This document shows, in pieces, positions 47,100 through 59,100 of a DNA stretch of 64,000 nucleotides (the first letter of the stretch is position 1; every line of letters begins with the position of its first letter). The stretch covers positions 3,844,001 through 3,908,000 of the forward strand of contig JAECYW010000003.1 of the NCBI GenBank assembly GCA_023014335.1, in the 5' to 3' direction. This DNA comes from Galerina marginata. Lineage: Eukaryota > Basidiomycota > Agaricomycetes > Agaricales > Galerinaceae. Under the pieces are notes generated by a model. It did no database searches. It was given only the letters and a program-made list of their open reading frames with translations, and was not told the DNA's origin. The position numbers were made by a program, and so were the translations under genes.

Positions 47100-48600
47100 T
47101 CTCGGGCGTCTTTGAGGTACTCACTTAATAATATTGGTTGGAAAGGGATATACTATCTGAGAAATTATATAATATGTAGCCTACGACACCAGGGAGGGTG
47201 AAAATGCGACGAAGGAATCGGAAGGATGGCATGTTTCCATCTTCATTATGGGTCATCGTCAACCCCGAGTGTTGGCGTTGTAAGGCGTCAAGAATCCTAT
47301 TGAGGGCTTCAAATACCATCTACAGAGAGTCTAGAACAAAAGGATCCTCCAGGACGCGTTAATCCCGAGGCAACACACAATGCAGGTCACTCACTGCCGG
47401 GGTTTCTACCCATTTCATCTCTCACTTCATTTCCCGACAAAAACCTTGAGACATCGGCTAACAGGCCTCAAAATATAGGGAGAATATGCAAATTTGTCAT
47501 TTATTTCCAACATTGCAGCCTCAACTGCGCTCATTAGGAGCCTGGACAGGTGAGAAAGAGACGAGATGATTTGTGAGTTTCACCAAGTTCGTTCGAAGTC
47601 CGACAAGCACGTGATTGTGTTGGTTGTGTTTGAATCCCGATTTGGATAATCTTCGTTGATCTTCTTTCCTCCCAACCACCACCATGAGTCCCTCGTTCTT
47701 CATCTCACCGCTGGGCAATATCAGGCCGAGTTTCGAGTTTTTTTGACTGTTCCTGTGGAGTGTACGGAATTAGGCTACCCTCGTCAGTACCTACAAGTTC
47801 AGCTGCAAATCATCCCCACCTCCCTCATTACCCTTTCCCTCAGTCACTGTTAGGTTTGTCTTTGCCCTCATCTGCGGTTGTTAGAAGTTTGGATTTTTAT
47901 ATCAAACCAATTATCTGACCTGCCTTCAACAGTTTCTCGTGGCTCGCGCTCTCCAATACCAACTTTCTCCGACTTTACGAGCGGACGGTTTCTCTTCCCT
48001 TGCACTGCTTGTTGGGTTGCGAGACGCGAATCCAGGACTAGCCTGCCGAGTTAGGGAAACTGGTGAGCTGCTTCCCAGCAAACCATGCCATTTTCTGTGC
48101 TGACCGAACCTTGACATAGCTGCTAACCTAACTGCAAATTGCCGCACTGTGACCAGGAAAAGAAAGGTAATCTTAACATGTGAGGTAGCTGTCAATGCCG
48201 TGGTACCAGTAAGCATCACATCCGTCCTCACATTGGTGCGACAATCACTGATCCCACTTGCTATTCACTTCTAGAATGGCTTGAAGTGGTATTGAAGTCG
48301 AGTAAGACCTAGTAAGTGGCCGTTTATTTTCCCCGACGTTGCTTATTCGATCCTCCAGAACCCTCACTTTCGCCGCTGCCTACGCCTGGTCAGTATAAAC
48401 TACATTTATTTCTATGCCCCGTAGTGCGTCATTTCGTCATTCTCGGCATGTTATTCCCTGGTGTTTTTCTCCGCACGCGCGCGATGTAGTATCACTGTAG
48501 CTTGGTTAACTTGTGTATCTATACATATTCAATCAATGCAATTTATTATACTGTCATATCTACTGAAAATAAGCTGGAAAATACCACAAATGATGGCTGC
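47100..48600. other. Interior of mariner-like element
   Basis: No coding region recognised. Short open frames here have no family features. Confidence 0.35.
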
Positions 48601-49079
48601 AAAGATGGTTGAGACGAGTCGTAGTCAAAGCAAAGACGCGAAAGACGGTCTTCACAAAGACATATCATGATGTACATCTTTCAAAGATGTCCAATGTCTT
48701 TGGGAGACATGTACCTCCCTTTGCAAAGACGCGTCGTCTTTACGTCTTTGGTGTCTTTGATGTCTCTGCAAAGACGCCAAAGACGCCAAAGACGAACTGG
48801 ACGTTTTCCTGATGTGGACCCAAAAAAATATGGACTTTAAGAGAGTATGGGTTATCTCAGGTATGGGTTAAGGCAGAGACGACTGTACAAATTGTCAAGA
48901 GTTTGTACAGCTACCATTTATATGACCTTCTTTGCATTTCTTTCCCAGATCTATTAGTTGGCAACTTTTTCATTGAGACCAAGTTGAGACCAAGTTCGTG
49001 CAACAGAAATTACATAATCAACAAAGACTTCCCTGTTCGAATTCAACTCCGCAGACTTTTCTCTTACCACCATCTCACA

Positions 49080-49340
49080 ATGTCTGGCCGAGGAAGACCC
49101 TGATTTTTTCGGGTACAACTACGGCGCCATCTCGTCGCCAGTGCTAACAACACACAGGGCAGCTTTACTACAACCGGACAAGGAACTAGATGGTGCTCTT
49201 GCTGGTCTGATTAATGCCAAGGAGGATGCTACGGGTCGGGCGTTCAAGTTCTCGATACGAACAAAGGAAATACAGTTTTGGGCGATGACATTGAGGGCTT
49301 GATGTATCGCCCTCGGACAGCGGAGACACGCCGAGTTTGG
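49080..49340 (+). pseudogene. Second Brr2 N-terminal copy, 5' part
   Basis: Begins ATGTCTGGCCGAGG after a 5' flank (TTACATAATCAACAA...CTCTTACCACCATCTCAC) like that of the copy at 26771. Brr2-like codons (GYNYGAISS-, LAGRID- and YRPRTAETR-like) are present in shifting frames with early stops. It stops at 49340 where a 12.3-kb element begins; the continuation is found at 62250. Confidence 0.65.
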
Positions 49341-49545
49341 ATAATCAAGTTGTCCCAAAGAATGACGTAGGAGGGCCAAAGGCCCGAAGCTCTGCGAAGC
49401 TCCGCTTGACAGCTTCTCCAGCTTCGCGGCCTTCCCTGTCAGCGGAGTTGCAGCGGAAATTAAAGACCTGCTTCAGTTCTTCTCGCCGGGGGGACCCAAA
49501 ACGCGCTATGTACTACCTATTTTGACAAATTCCAAGCAACAATGG

Positions 49546-49606
49546 TGTAGTGGTAGGAATGCCCACTTTCGCTGTGCGGTTATTGGTTCGAATCCCGGTA
49601 GGTTTC
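49546..49606 (+). ncRNA. tRNA-like sequence with box A and box B (tRNA-Glu-related relic)
   Basis: TGGTGTAGTGG (box A-like) is followed 30-odd bases later by GGTTCGAATCC (perfect box B). The anticodon-loop-like CTTTCGC would give UUC (Glu). The acceptor stem cannot be formed and T-stem pairs are broken, so this is a relic or a SINE-type promoter rather than a working tRNA. An inverted GGTGTAGTGGTCC copy of the box A region lies at about 49759-49775. Confidence 0.4.
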
Positions 49607-50118
49607 ATATTTTTCCAACGTTTTTGTATCGTCGTTTTACCTGTACATAACTTCTCACTAATTTTTTAACGCTGATTCTTGGCTGATTCGTGCCGATGTA
49701 GTGATGCCAAAGTATTTGTAAGCGCAGCATAAACACGACAAGACGGGTTTTCGGTTTCGGACCACTACACCACCCTTGTTATTTTGTCTGCGTAAGTTCT
49801 ATGTCACGACATTTTATTTTTGCCATAATACTCGAAGCCAGTAGGCAACCATCGGCGGTTATTTCCTTACTCGGTTGCGAGATATTGTTCCCCGAGGGTT
49901 CGTGGAATATTTGGACTTTATAATCTTTTACTTTCGAAATTCGGTGCTGAGCAGTGAGCACGCCCGAAACCGCGCTGTCACAATGCTTGAATCAGCCTGC
50001 TTTCGCCGAATTTAAGCCGTCGGAGTTGGCGCATGGATTCCCTTTGCAAAAAGTTGAACCACGACCGTTTTTCAACATAAGTACCTCAATTTTCTCTGGC
50101 CTGTAAGTAGTCAGCGTT

Positions 50119-50147
50119 ACTACTGTATCGTTTCGACCCCATGTTCA
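50119..50147. repeat. Left half of a 29-bp perfect inverted repeat
   Basis: ACTACTGTATCGTTTCGACC and the following 9 bases are mirrored exactly at 61498-61526, on either side of the Rep/helicase gene. Probably subterminal parts of the arms of the 12.3-kb element. A GTAACGCGTAACGCG stretch follows at about 50149-50163. Confidence 0.75.
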
Positions 50148-50639
50148 TGTAACGCGTAACGCGACAGTGTGAACTGAACTAATATGCAAATTGTAACTCG
50201 TAACGAGGCCGAAATAGCCTCCAAAATGTCGAAAAAAGCGCCGAGAGCGGCTCCGATGGACCCTTAATTTCCTAATTTGGCCTATTTTTGGCGTAATGAA
50301 CATGTTGCGAAATGAACTAAGTGTGTAACGCGTAACATGGTTACGAGTCCTATTTATAGGGCTCGTTCTTTTACCGTCTGGACCCAGCCAAATTTTGGGT
50401 CCATGATACGGTCACTTAGCCGGCATCTCCCGTCTTCCATTTTGGGACACCCTTCTATTTCCGTCGTTGTCGGCTTCAACATTCCTCATTCAACGTTCGT
50501 TCTACTCATACCCCTTCCCTATCAATTTGCTCGATGCTCCTCACCGCGCTCACCCATGGTGCTTCGGTTCGTAAATTTATGCCACAGTTCACTGGTGCCT
50601 CGCTAACTGCCACCATAGTTTCTCTCTCTTGGACACCTC

Positions 50640-51310
50640 AAACCACCCTGCAGATGTCGCGTGCCCCTCCCATCTATCGATGTGGGCCGACTCAAAGGAG
50701 ATTCGCATGAAAGCTGAGTGGTAAAAAATGACAAGGGGAGACCCTCGTATAGGGAGACCCGCCTCGTACGTGACGATTCGAGCCTTGCGGCTCGATTCGT
50801 TCCATATTCCTTTTCAGTTTTCATCCTGCTCAAACCCTCACGCAGAACGGCCTACGCATATCACGATCTTCAAGTGTGGCCGGCGCTCTCAAACTTCAGC
50901 AGTGGAGCATCGCAACCTCCCCCGGAGCTGACAACAACAAAAAGAACCGCGACAACCTCCATACAAATGGTGACGGATCCCAATGCTCACGCCTCGCCAC
51001 ATAGTAGCACAACACGACAAGGCAAAGGTTCCAGGTGCGTCAAAGCCCCCCTGCATCTGCTTACTCACCCCCTCTTTCAGGCCGGATCGTGTTCATCGCC
51101 CTTCTTTGCGGCCTCTGTTCGCCACCCACCCACTCCACCACCACTTTCCCATCCTGACAAGACAGACACGGCAACAGCGACCCCCGCCATGGCGATACAG
51201 GTCCTGTGAGAGCGGTGCCAACGCCGTTCGCAGCTATGCGCTATCACCTGTACTTATCCCGTCATCTTTAGCACCAGCCTTTAATCAGCGGCGTCGTCTT
51301 TCTGTGTAGG
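50640..51310 (+). repeat. Dispersed GGGAGACCC-hairpin element, copy 4
   Basis: GTCGCGTGCCCCTCCC and GTGGGCCGACTC (about 50655-50692), ACAAGGGGAGACCC and GGGAGACCCGCCT (50731-50765), then a stem pairing ACGATTCGAGCC with GGCTCGATTCGT around TTGC (50773-50800). Lies in the left part of the 12.3-kb element. No gene. Confidence 0.55.
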
Positions 51311-51579
51311 AGCACAGATCCTCGCAGGTGGTCGTCCTCACGTCAATTGACGTTCTGGATGCATCGGCGAGGTCTGTTTTGCGACCGTTCCAAATCAATA
51401 CCCCGAACACAGGTCCGGCTTCACGTTTTATGCTGTGCCCCTCCCTTCAAGTTTTGCTCCTCGTTCGTCACCCAGTCTGCGACGCCCTTCGGTTCGTTCC
51501 ACCCTTACTAAGTCGTTGTTATTTTCTAATAGTTGACTTACTCTAGTTTATCTATTGTACAATTAACCAACCGCCCAAT

Positions 51580-51760
51580 GTGCCACGTCGCGTACTAGGC
51601 CAATCGAGAACAATGCTGATAGAAGATGTAGGAGTCAAAGGACACAAGAGGAGACCCCTGCTGGTGGGAGACCTGCCTGGTATGCGATGATTCGGGCCAA
51701 ATGGCCTGATTTATTCTATTCTTCTTCTGTTGTGCATGTTGCTCAATTGCCGTCGTATGT
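51580..51760 (+). repeat. Dispersed GGGAGACCC-hairpin element, copy 5
   Basis: GCCACGTCGCG (51582 on), ACAAGAGGAGACCCC and GGGAGACCTGCC (51639-51674), then a stem of GATTCGGGCC and GGCCTGATTT around AAAT (about 51690-51713), including G-T pairs. The most diverged copy. Confidence 0.5.
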
Positions 51761-53047
51761 ATAGTCTTGGACACCATTTCCAACGCCTCCCTCATGATCG
51801 CCCAGTCCGCCAAACTCATGTATTGTACTACCTGACAGCTCAAATTACAACTGACGATGACGATATCAATGCCCCGAGTCAACGCGGCGTCGTTTCCCCT
51901 TGCAATGGCTCTACCTCTTTGAATGTGCCTACAGAATCCTGAAACTGGTGCTACAAAATGATTACACAAGTTGATGGTGGTGCTGAGCTGGTCCGGATGT
52001 GTGATATAGATTTCCTGTTGCTCTTGAAACACTATCTTAAGGTTGATTTCGTAGATAAAATAGAGAAATGATCATTTAATTTTTTTGGAATACACATTGA
52101 ACACGTCATATGAGGGCCAAAATCCGAAACGGCTTTGCTATGATGTCATTATTTGGTGGGTTTAGCGACAATGTACTCACCCGGCCTAAGTTGGGTCGGC
52201 CTGCATGTACCAATGCACACCTGTGGGCCCGCAAGGAACTGAGAGACGACCTTCAATCATGGACTATATGGGTGACAGAGCGGGCACGAGGAGGCTTGGC
52301 GGCGTCGAGTGACAATGATTGTCGGGTGCTGTGTGAAGATTGGTATGTGAGTTTCGCAGCTTGCATTCGCGATCGAGGAACGGCACTCACTTTCTCTGTC
52401 CTTGTAAACATACCAGTGGGACCCACTGAACGTCGTAGATGGACAATTACTGACCAGAACTATGTGTTGCAAACCCAACATCACTATCAAGCACGAATTT
52501 ACCGCACCTTGACGTTTGTGCGCTTGATGCATGAAGCATGCGGCATGGGTCTCTGAGTGATGGAGGCGGAGGTTAAGCCCTGAGTCTCGGTGAGTTATGA
52601 ATTGCAGAACACAAATGAATTGACTCACCAGCCTTCCTGGCAGCAATGTGATGTGACCGAACATTGTCAATTAAACCCAATCTACCAATGAATCCATCTG
52701 CAAGACTGGAAAACGATGGCAGCCACTGCAACGCGAATGTTCTCAGTTGCGCGTGGCGGTATAGATCCTTGAGGACAATGAGTTGGAATATCCTGAGGCG
52801 CGGTAAGGGATGGTTATTGTGATAAAAATGTATAGAACTCACGAAAATTTGTTTGCAGCCCTGTTATGCAAACCCCGCACCAGTTCACGATCCGTCTTGA
52901 AAGGTGATTGTGCGTCGACAATGGCGAAGGTTGGATGTGAGAGATGAGATATCAGTGCCTAATTTGTGATTCATGAAGCTGGATAAAGGAAAATGGAAGG
53001 TGAGCACGAGCTGCACGAATTTGATGATGAATTTTACTGACCTTTCA
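51761..53047. other. Unassigned part of the 12.3-kb element
   Basis: Several open frames, the longest on plus at 52110-52556 (148 codons, including ELRDDLQSWTIWVTERARGG), show no family I recognise. Could be a second small gene or remnants of captured sequence. Confidence 0.3.
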
Positions 53048-53080
53048 AAATCGTGTCATGCTCGGAGCATGACACGATTT
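53048..53080. repeat. 33-bp palindrome
   Basis: AAATCGTGTCATGCTC and its exact inverse are separated by one base. It could form a 16-bp hairpin, about 600 bp upstream of the large Rep/helicase reading frame. Possible replication or termination signal, or the trace of a small inversion. Confidence 0.7.
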
Positions 53081-53107
53081 CAACTGCTGTTGTTGTCTCG
53101 TTAATGT

Positions 53108-56100
53108 GTGGAATTGCACAAAGTCGGAACGACAGAGAGGCTGAAACTCCATCGGTCATGTGATACAACTGCCGGTGGTTCAACTTTGCTTACGCGTTCC
53201 TTTTCTCTCTGTTCACCCAACTGTTCTGTGTTATCGCGTAAATCCCAACCACGCGCTCCTTATTACTTACCATGCTCTGTTTTCTACTTGTGCTACTGTT
53301 GTTCACAGCAGATCCCTTCTTTCCTCTGGGCCACAATTCTCAATGTACGTCAAATCTGGATGCTGGACACTGCCAAAACCGCTCACCTTCTACTGTCAGT
53401 CAAATTGCCGAGAGTCCCAGTGAACGTGATACCTAATGCATCTAATTTTGGTGCTCCATTCCAATGTATGTTTTCTTTTACTTGCACCGTGAAAGCTGAA
53501 CCAACGTTGATGTTGCAAATCTATGTAGATATGCCCATCACCCGGACTGGTGATCTTGTTCTGTCAACCCTACCATGTGTCTCTGCTTCATATCACCTGG
53601 GTGAGTTCCTTAAATTTCTATCTTATCTTTTGTGCTGAATCATGTTCCATACCTACAGGTACTAATGCTATTGCTCATGTGTCCAGCCTTACTCCGCTGG
53701 CTTTGCCTTGTGCTTGGAGTACCTCTCACCGCCTGTCACCAGTTATGGTTACACCTGGTGTTCAGTGTATTTCTCGGGGCTTGACGTCAACCGCTGCTCT
53801 GACCAATGTTCAGAGTAACTATCGTGGCTTGACATCAACTTTGTTGACCACTGCTCTGACCAATGTTCAGAGTAACTATTGTGGCGTGACATCAGTTTTG
53901 TTAACCACCGCTCTGACCAATGTTCGGAGTAACTACTGTGGCTCAACATCAGTTTTGTTGACCGCTGCACTGACCAATGTTCAGAGTAACTATCATGGCT
54001 TGACATCAACTTTGTCAACGACTGCTTTGACCAATGTTCAGAGTAACTATCGTGGCGTGACATCCATTTTGTTAAACACTGCTCTGACCAATGTTCAAAA
54101 TAACTATTGTGGCTTAACACCAATTTTGTTGACCACTGCTTGGACCAATGTTCTAAGTGACTTTGATGCATTATCCTCAGTCCAGAGTGCACTGAAATTC
54201 TTAAATTCTAATATTCAAATGCCAATGCTCTGGTGGTTTCAACTTCTCTGTGAGATTTACGTCTCTATTTCAAAACATGCAGCTAGCCAAATTTTTAATA
54301 TGTTGATAGAGTGGCATGTAAGCACATTTAGAAGAAAAATTGCTATCCAGATTATGAACTTGTTCCTCCGGCAAAATACTTACCGCAGACAGGATTTTGC
54401 AGCTGCAATTATATGTCTTGAGAAAACTGGGTATACCTCTGATATTTGCCATTTTCCAACCTTGATAAATCGAGTTTATTCATTGCTCTTTAGAAAAAGA
54501 TATCACAGGTATCAATCACTAAGGAGATTCAAGAATGGTCGGCGGCACTTCTTGCCCCAATTTGTGTTTCATGAACCATGCAAGCCTTTATCAAAAGAGG
54601 CTAAATTCTCAACAAAAAAATATCAGTATGGTGGTGGGTATAGTCCACATGTTTTTGTTTATCAAACTCTTGAACCTTATTTTGTGACTGATCCCTCAAA
54701 AATTGATGCTTCTGCAGAATTTCAATATGTTGACCATGTCAATGATGTAGATATTTTGTCATATCCAGAGGGCCACTATGTTTATACTAATATACCACTT
54801 ACTTCTCTTTTTCAAATGATACCTCTGACAAAGGCAAGAAAAATTGCATCATTGCACAAAATACCAGCTGGTTCACGTTGTAGTGCAGCTCAACTTCAAG
54901 CATGTACTGAAAGTCATTCCTGTCTTATGTGTACTACTCATTTAACCGTTTTTTCTACTAAGAAGAATTCTTCACAGATGGCTAATGACAGACTAAAAAA
55001 ATCACGAAAAAAACTAGCAGAGGAAAAAAAAGCTCAGAAAATGTCTACATCAAATTCCAAAGCACAAAAAACAAACACTAAAAACTCTTCTGATATAGCC
55101 ACTAATTTTCCACCAGCTGCTATGGATGACAATCTTGCTCATTCGGTTCTTTCAAGTGCATGTAACAGGATGTTGCCTAAAAATATAGAAGAGGCTGGAT
55201 GCGCAGTTTGTGGTGAACTAAAGCCTATGAGAAATCTGAGTCGCTTGAAGAATATTAAAAATCACCTTCATGTTTTAGTTTCATCTGGTGTGACACGAAT
55301 TGAACGGAAGGAAAACACATCTTCTATTCGAGAATATACTGGGCCTGTTCTTGATTATTCTTGCAGCCGTGTTTGTGACAACTGCAGAGGTACCTTACGG
55401 AAGGGTAAAATACCACGGCTTGCACTTGCAAATGGTCTTTGGCTAGGGAAAGTTCCAGAAGAATTAAAATCTCTGCGGTTTGTTGAAAAGCTTTTAATTG
55501 CCAGAGTGCGTCACACCTGCTCATATGTTAAAGTTGCATCTGGAATGCGGAAAATGAAGGCAAATATTATTGCATTTGAGTCTCCAATTCCTAAAATTTA
55601 CAAGGTTCTTCCACCTCCTCGTGAAGACATGGATGATGTTTTAGCCATTTTATTTACTGGCCCATGCAAACCCACGCAGGAAGATTTGAACCGCACACCA
55701 TTTCTTGTCCGCAGAAACCATGTTGCAAAGGCTCTTCAGTGGCTAAAGTTAAACCATTCTGACTATGCTGATATTGAAATTTCCATTGATAATCTAAATC
55801 AATATAGTGAAAATTCTCCTCCTGTATCTATTGAATACCGAGAGGCAGTAACTAATAAGGTTGCGGAAGGGACTAGTGTTTTTGATATGGAAGTTGATGA
55901 TGGAACAGAAGAAGGTGAATGTCCTTTTTCTGTACATGGCCTTACTGGTGAATCTCTTGATACTATGTCTACAAATAAAATCAAAGCAATGGCCATTCGA
56001 CATTTAAATAGTGGAGGTAAAATGCTTGCTGTTGGCCATAGTGATAAATTTGAATCAATGTGGAATAATCCACAGTTATATCCTCAAATGTTTCCATGGC

Positions 56101-59100
56101 TATTTCCTTATGGATTAGGAGGAATTGGATCCACAAATCTTTCTGACAAAGCTCATAAACAGTACTTGCTCATGTACCATGATAAAAGATTCCAGGTTGA
56201 CGTGAATTTTCCATTTGTTGCATTTAGTCATGAACAGATAAAAGCAAGTACAACACAGAGCTTTTTATTAGTTGATCAGCGGCGTTTTGGAGATATTACT
56301 CAGCGTTTATTAAACTTAAATCAAAATGTCTTAAATAGTCTGGTTCAAAAAATGGAAAAAGGAGAACATATTCAACCTGAATCAGATGCAGAAAAGGCAT
56401 GTTTCCAGGTAATCAAAGACCTTGACCATGTTGCTGGTAAAATGCATGGCTCAACAACAAGCAAAAAATATATGCGTAACGAAATCTGGTCTTTGATTAA
56501 TTATATTGGCGCACCATCTTGGTATATTACATTGTCACCAGCTGATATTATGCACCCAATCTGTATTTACTTTGCTGATACAAATGAGGAATTTAAACCT
56601 AATTTTCTATCTTATAATGAGCGAGTACGTTTAGTCTGCAAAAATCCTGTAGCAGGTGCTCGCTTCTTTCACTTTATTATTGAAAGTTTTATTTCAGATG
56701 TCTTAGGAATAAATGCAAAGCACCGTGGTCTTTATGGAGAAACTGAGGCATATTATGGTACAGTTGAGCAGCAAGGCCGTTTAACTTTACACTTGCATAT
56801 GCTGATTTGGATTAAAGGATGTCTGAATCCAAAGGAAATGAGAAGCAAGCTTCTTGATGGAAATTCTAAGTGGGTCCAAAGTGTCATTGATTATCTTGAA
56901 AGTTGTCATACAGGAGATTTTCAAACAGGAAACCAAGAAGAAGTCAAAAACAAGGTCTCAGAAAATTCCAAGCTAGATAACTATTGTGATCCTACCCAAT
57001 CACTTCCAGATTCACCTCCACCTATATGTAAAAAAACACAACATGAAAATGATGAAAAAATTTGCAAGGCCTGTCTATGCAGTACTAGTTGGTGGCAGAA
57101 ATTTAAATACATTGTTGATGACTTACTACTAAAATCCAATGTTCATAGCTGTGAAAGAGGTCAGAAAAAAGATGGCACTCGCCGTAAAAATAAAACATTT
57201 GCTGGCTGTAGAGATAACAAGTGGAACCGTTGTAAGGCCCGTTTTCCAAGACCCATTGTTGAAAAATCTTATGTTGATGATACTGGTGCTGTACAGCTTA
57301 AAAAAAGTGAGTCATGGATTAATACATTCACTCCAATAGTAACATATCTTTACCGGTGTAATACTGATGTTACCAGTCTTTCTTCAGGTACAGCAATTAA
57401 AGCTGTGGTTTTATATGTTTCCGATTATATTACAAAATCAACTTTGAAAACACACACTATTTTTGATTCAATCAAATCTGTTTTTCATAAAAGCGGTGAA
57501 ATGATTGGAGGATCTCTTCCGTCACAGGAAAAAGCCCGTCGGATAATGACAAAGGTAGTTAACCTTCTGAGTGCTAAAGCTGAGATGGGAGCACCAATGA
57601 TTTGCATGTATCTTTTGGGAAACCCAGATCATTATACAAATTTTTCATTTGTTCCATTTTACTGGCAGTCATTTGTTACTGAAGCGCGTAAAGATTTTGA
57701 GACATCTGATACTGAAGAAGTTCAAAAAATAGCACTTATAAAAAAGAAAGGAAAAATTTTAGGTCTTTCACCTGTATATGACTATATTTACCGCTCATCC
57801 TCACTGGAAAATCTCTCTCTTTATGACTGGATCCAATGTTATGAAAGGAAAAAGGTGAAAAAAATCAAGGCTGCAAATGCTACAAATGATGCTGACCTTA
57901 GTGTAGTTGAAAATGAAGCTCTAGATCAAAGCAATTTATCATTTGAATCAATTCCAGAACATGATATGGATAATGAAGAGCCAAAATCATCAAGTAAAAA
58001 TGTGTTTAGATTTACTCAAAAGCATCCTTTGCATGATTCTCATGCTTCACAGTATATTTCTAACCATTCAAAGCGTATTCCTAACTTTATTGGGGCCACT
58101 CTTCCTCGTTGTGATCAAGGTGATAGAAATTATTATTGTTCAACAATGCTTACTCTGTTTAAACCCTGGAGAAGAGGTCATGATTTAAAATCTAATGAAA
58201 CCGAAACTTGGGATGAATGCTTTAATAGATATGAATTTTCCAATGAGCAAGAAAAGCTGATGAGAAATTTTAATATTAAGTATGAATGCCTTGATGCAAG
58301 AGATGATTATCGTGCACAGCTTAAAAAAGGTACAGATAAAGGCTTAATTGGAAGCTGGGAGTTACTACAAGGAGAAGATGCAGAAGAACTAGAGAATACT
58401 AATATTATTCCTGATTCCAATATTGTATATGATGATCTTCCATTTGATCCTAATGCCAATGGAAAAAATCATTTTATCCGCCAGAAAAACCTAAGCATGA
58501 TACGTATGATTATGGACAATATTGGCTGGACAAATCCAAAAAATTCTACTGCAACAGGTAAATGTGTTTCTTTTAAACCAGATTTAATTCTATCAGGAGC
58601 TCAATGGGATGAACAGGTTCAGAAAAAAAAGCAAGATATTTATGATGAAAGAAACAAATACAACAAAGCAAGTCAATTGGCAGAAAATAAATCCAATCTG
58701 ATCACTAAGTTAGAGCCATCAATACCAAATCTTGTTAAAGTTGTCGATAAATCATATTTAGAGAAAAGTTTCAATGCAGGACAAAATAAAGAGCAAATTG
58801 ATCAAGTTGTTTTTAAATTTTCCTTAAATACTGAACAAGAAAGAGCTTTCCGTATCATTGCAAATCATGCTGTAAGTCAACAACCAGAACAATTAAAAAT
58901 GCATCTTGGTGGTATGGGTGGTACAGGAAAATCAAGAGTAATTGAGGCACTTTCAGAATTTTTTTTAATCAGAAAAGAAGCTCATCGATTTGTTATTGTT
59001 GCACCAACAGGTACAGCTGCAGCCTTACTAGGTGGATCAACCTATCACTTTATGTTTGGAGTATATGATTTTATTAATGCAGCTGGACTTTCAAAGGTTA

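Larger units (their letters stand above)
45738..48885. mobile_element. Tc1/mariner-like element, 3.1 kb, no intact transposase
   Basis: Inverted ends begin CAGTCGTCTCTGCCTTAACC at 45738 and are mirrored to 48885. Each end is flanked by TA (45736-45737 and 48886-48887), the Tc1/mariner target. Subterminal regions contain repeated GTCTTTGG on the left (46261-46430) and its complement CCAAAGAC on the right (48620-48790), an additional extended inverted structure. No DDE transposase frame was recognised, so it is probably non-autonomous. A 656-bp MITE is nested in it. Confidence 0.75.

Noticed and set aside
49546..49606. Functional tRNA-Glu
   Set aside because: The acceptor stem does not pair and the T stem is broken; kept only as a tRNA-like relic.
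52110..52556. 148-codon open frame as a gene
   Set aside because: No recognisable motif and no supporting context; left as unassigned.
53749..54192. Minus-strand 147-codon open frame over the minisatellite
   Set aside because: A shadow of the 57-bp repeats that are in frame with the large plus-strand gene.
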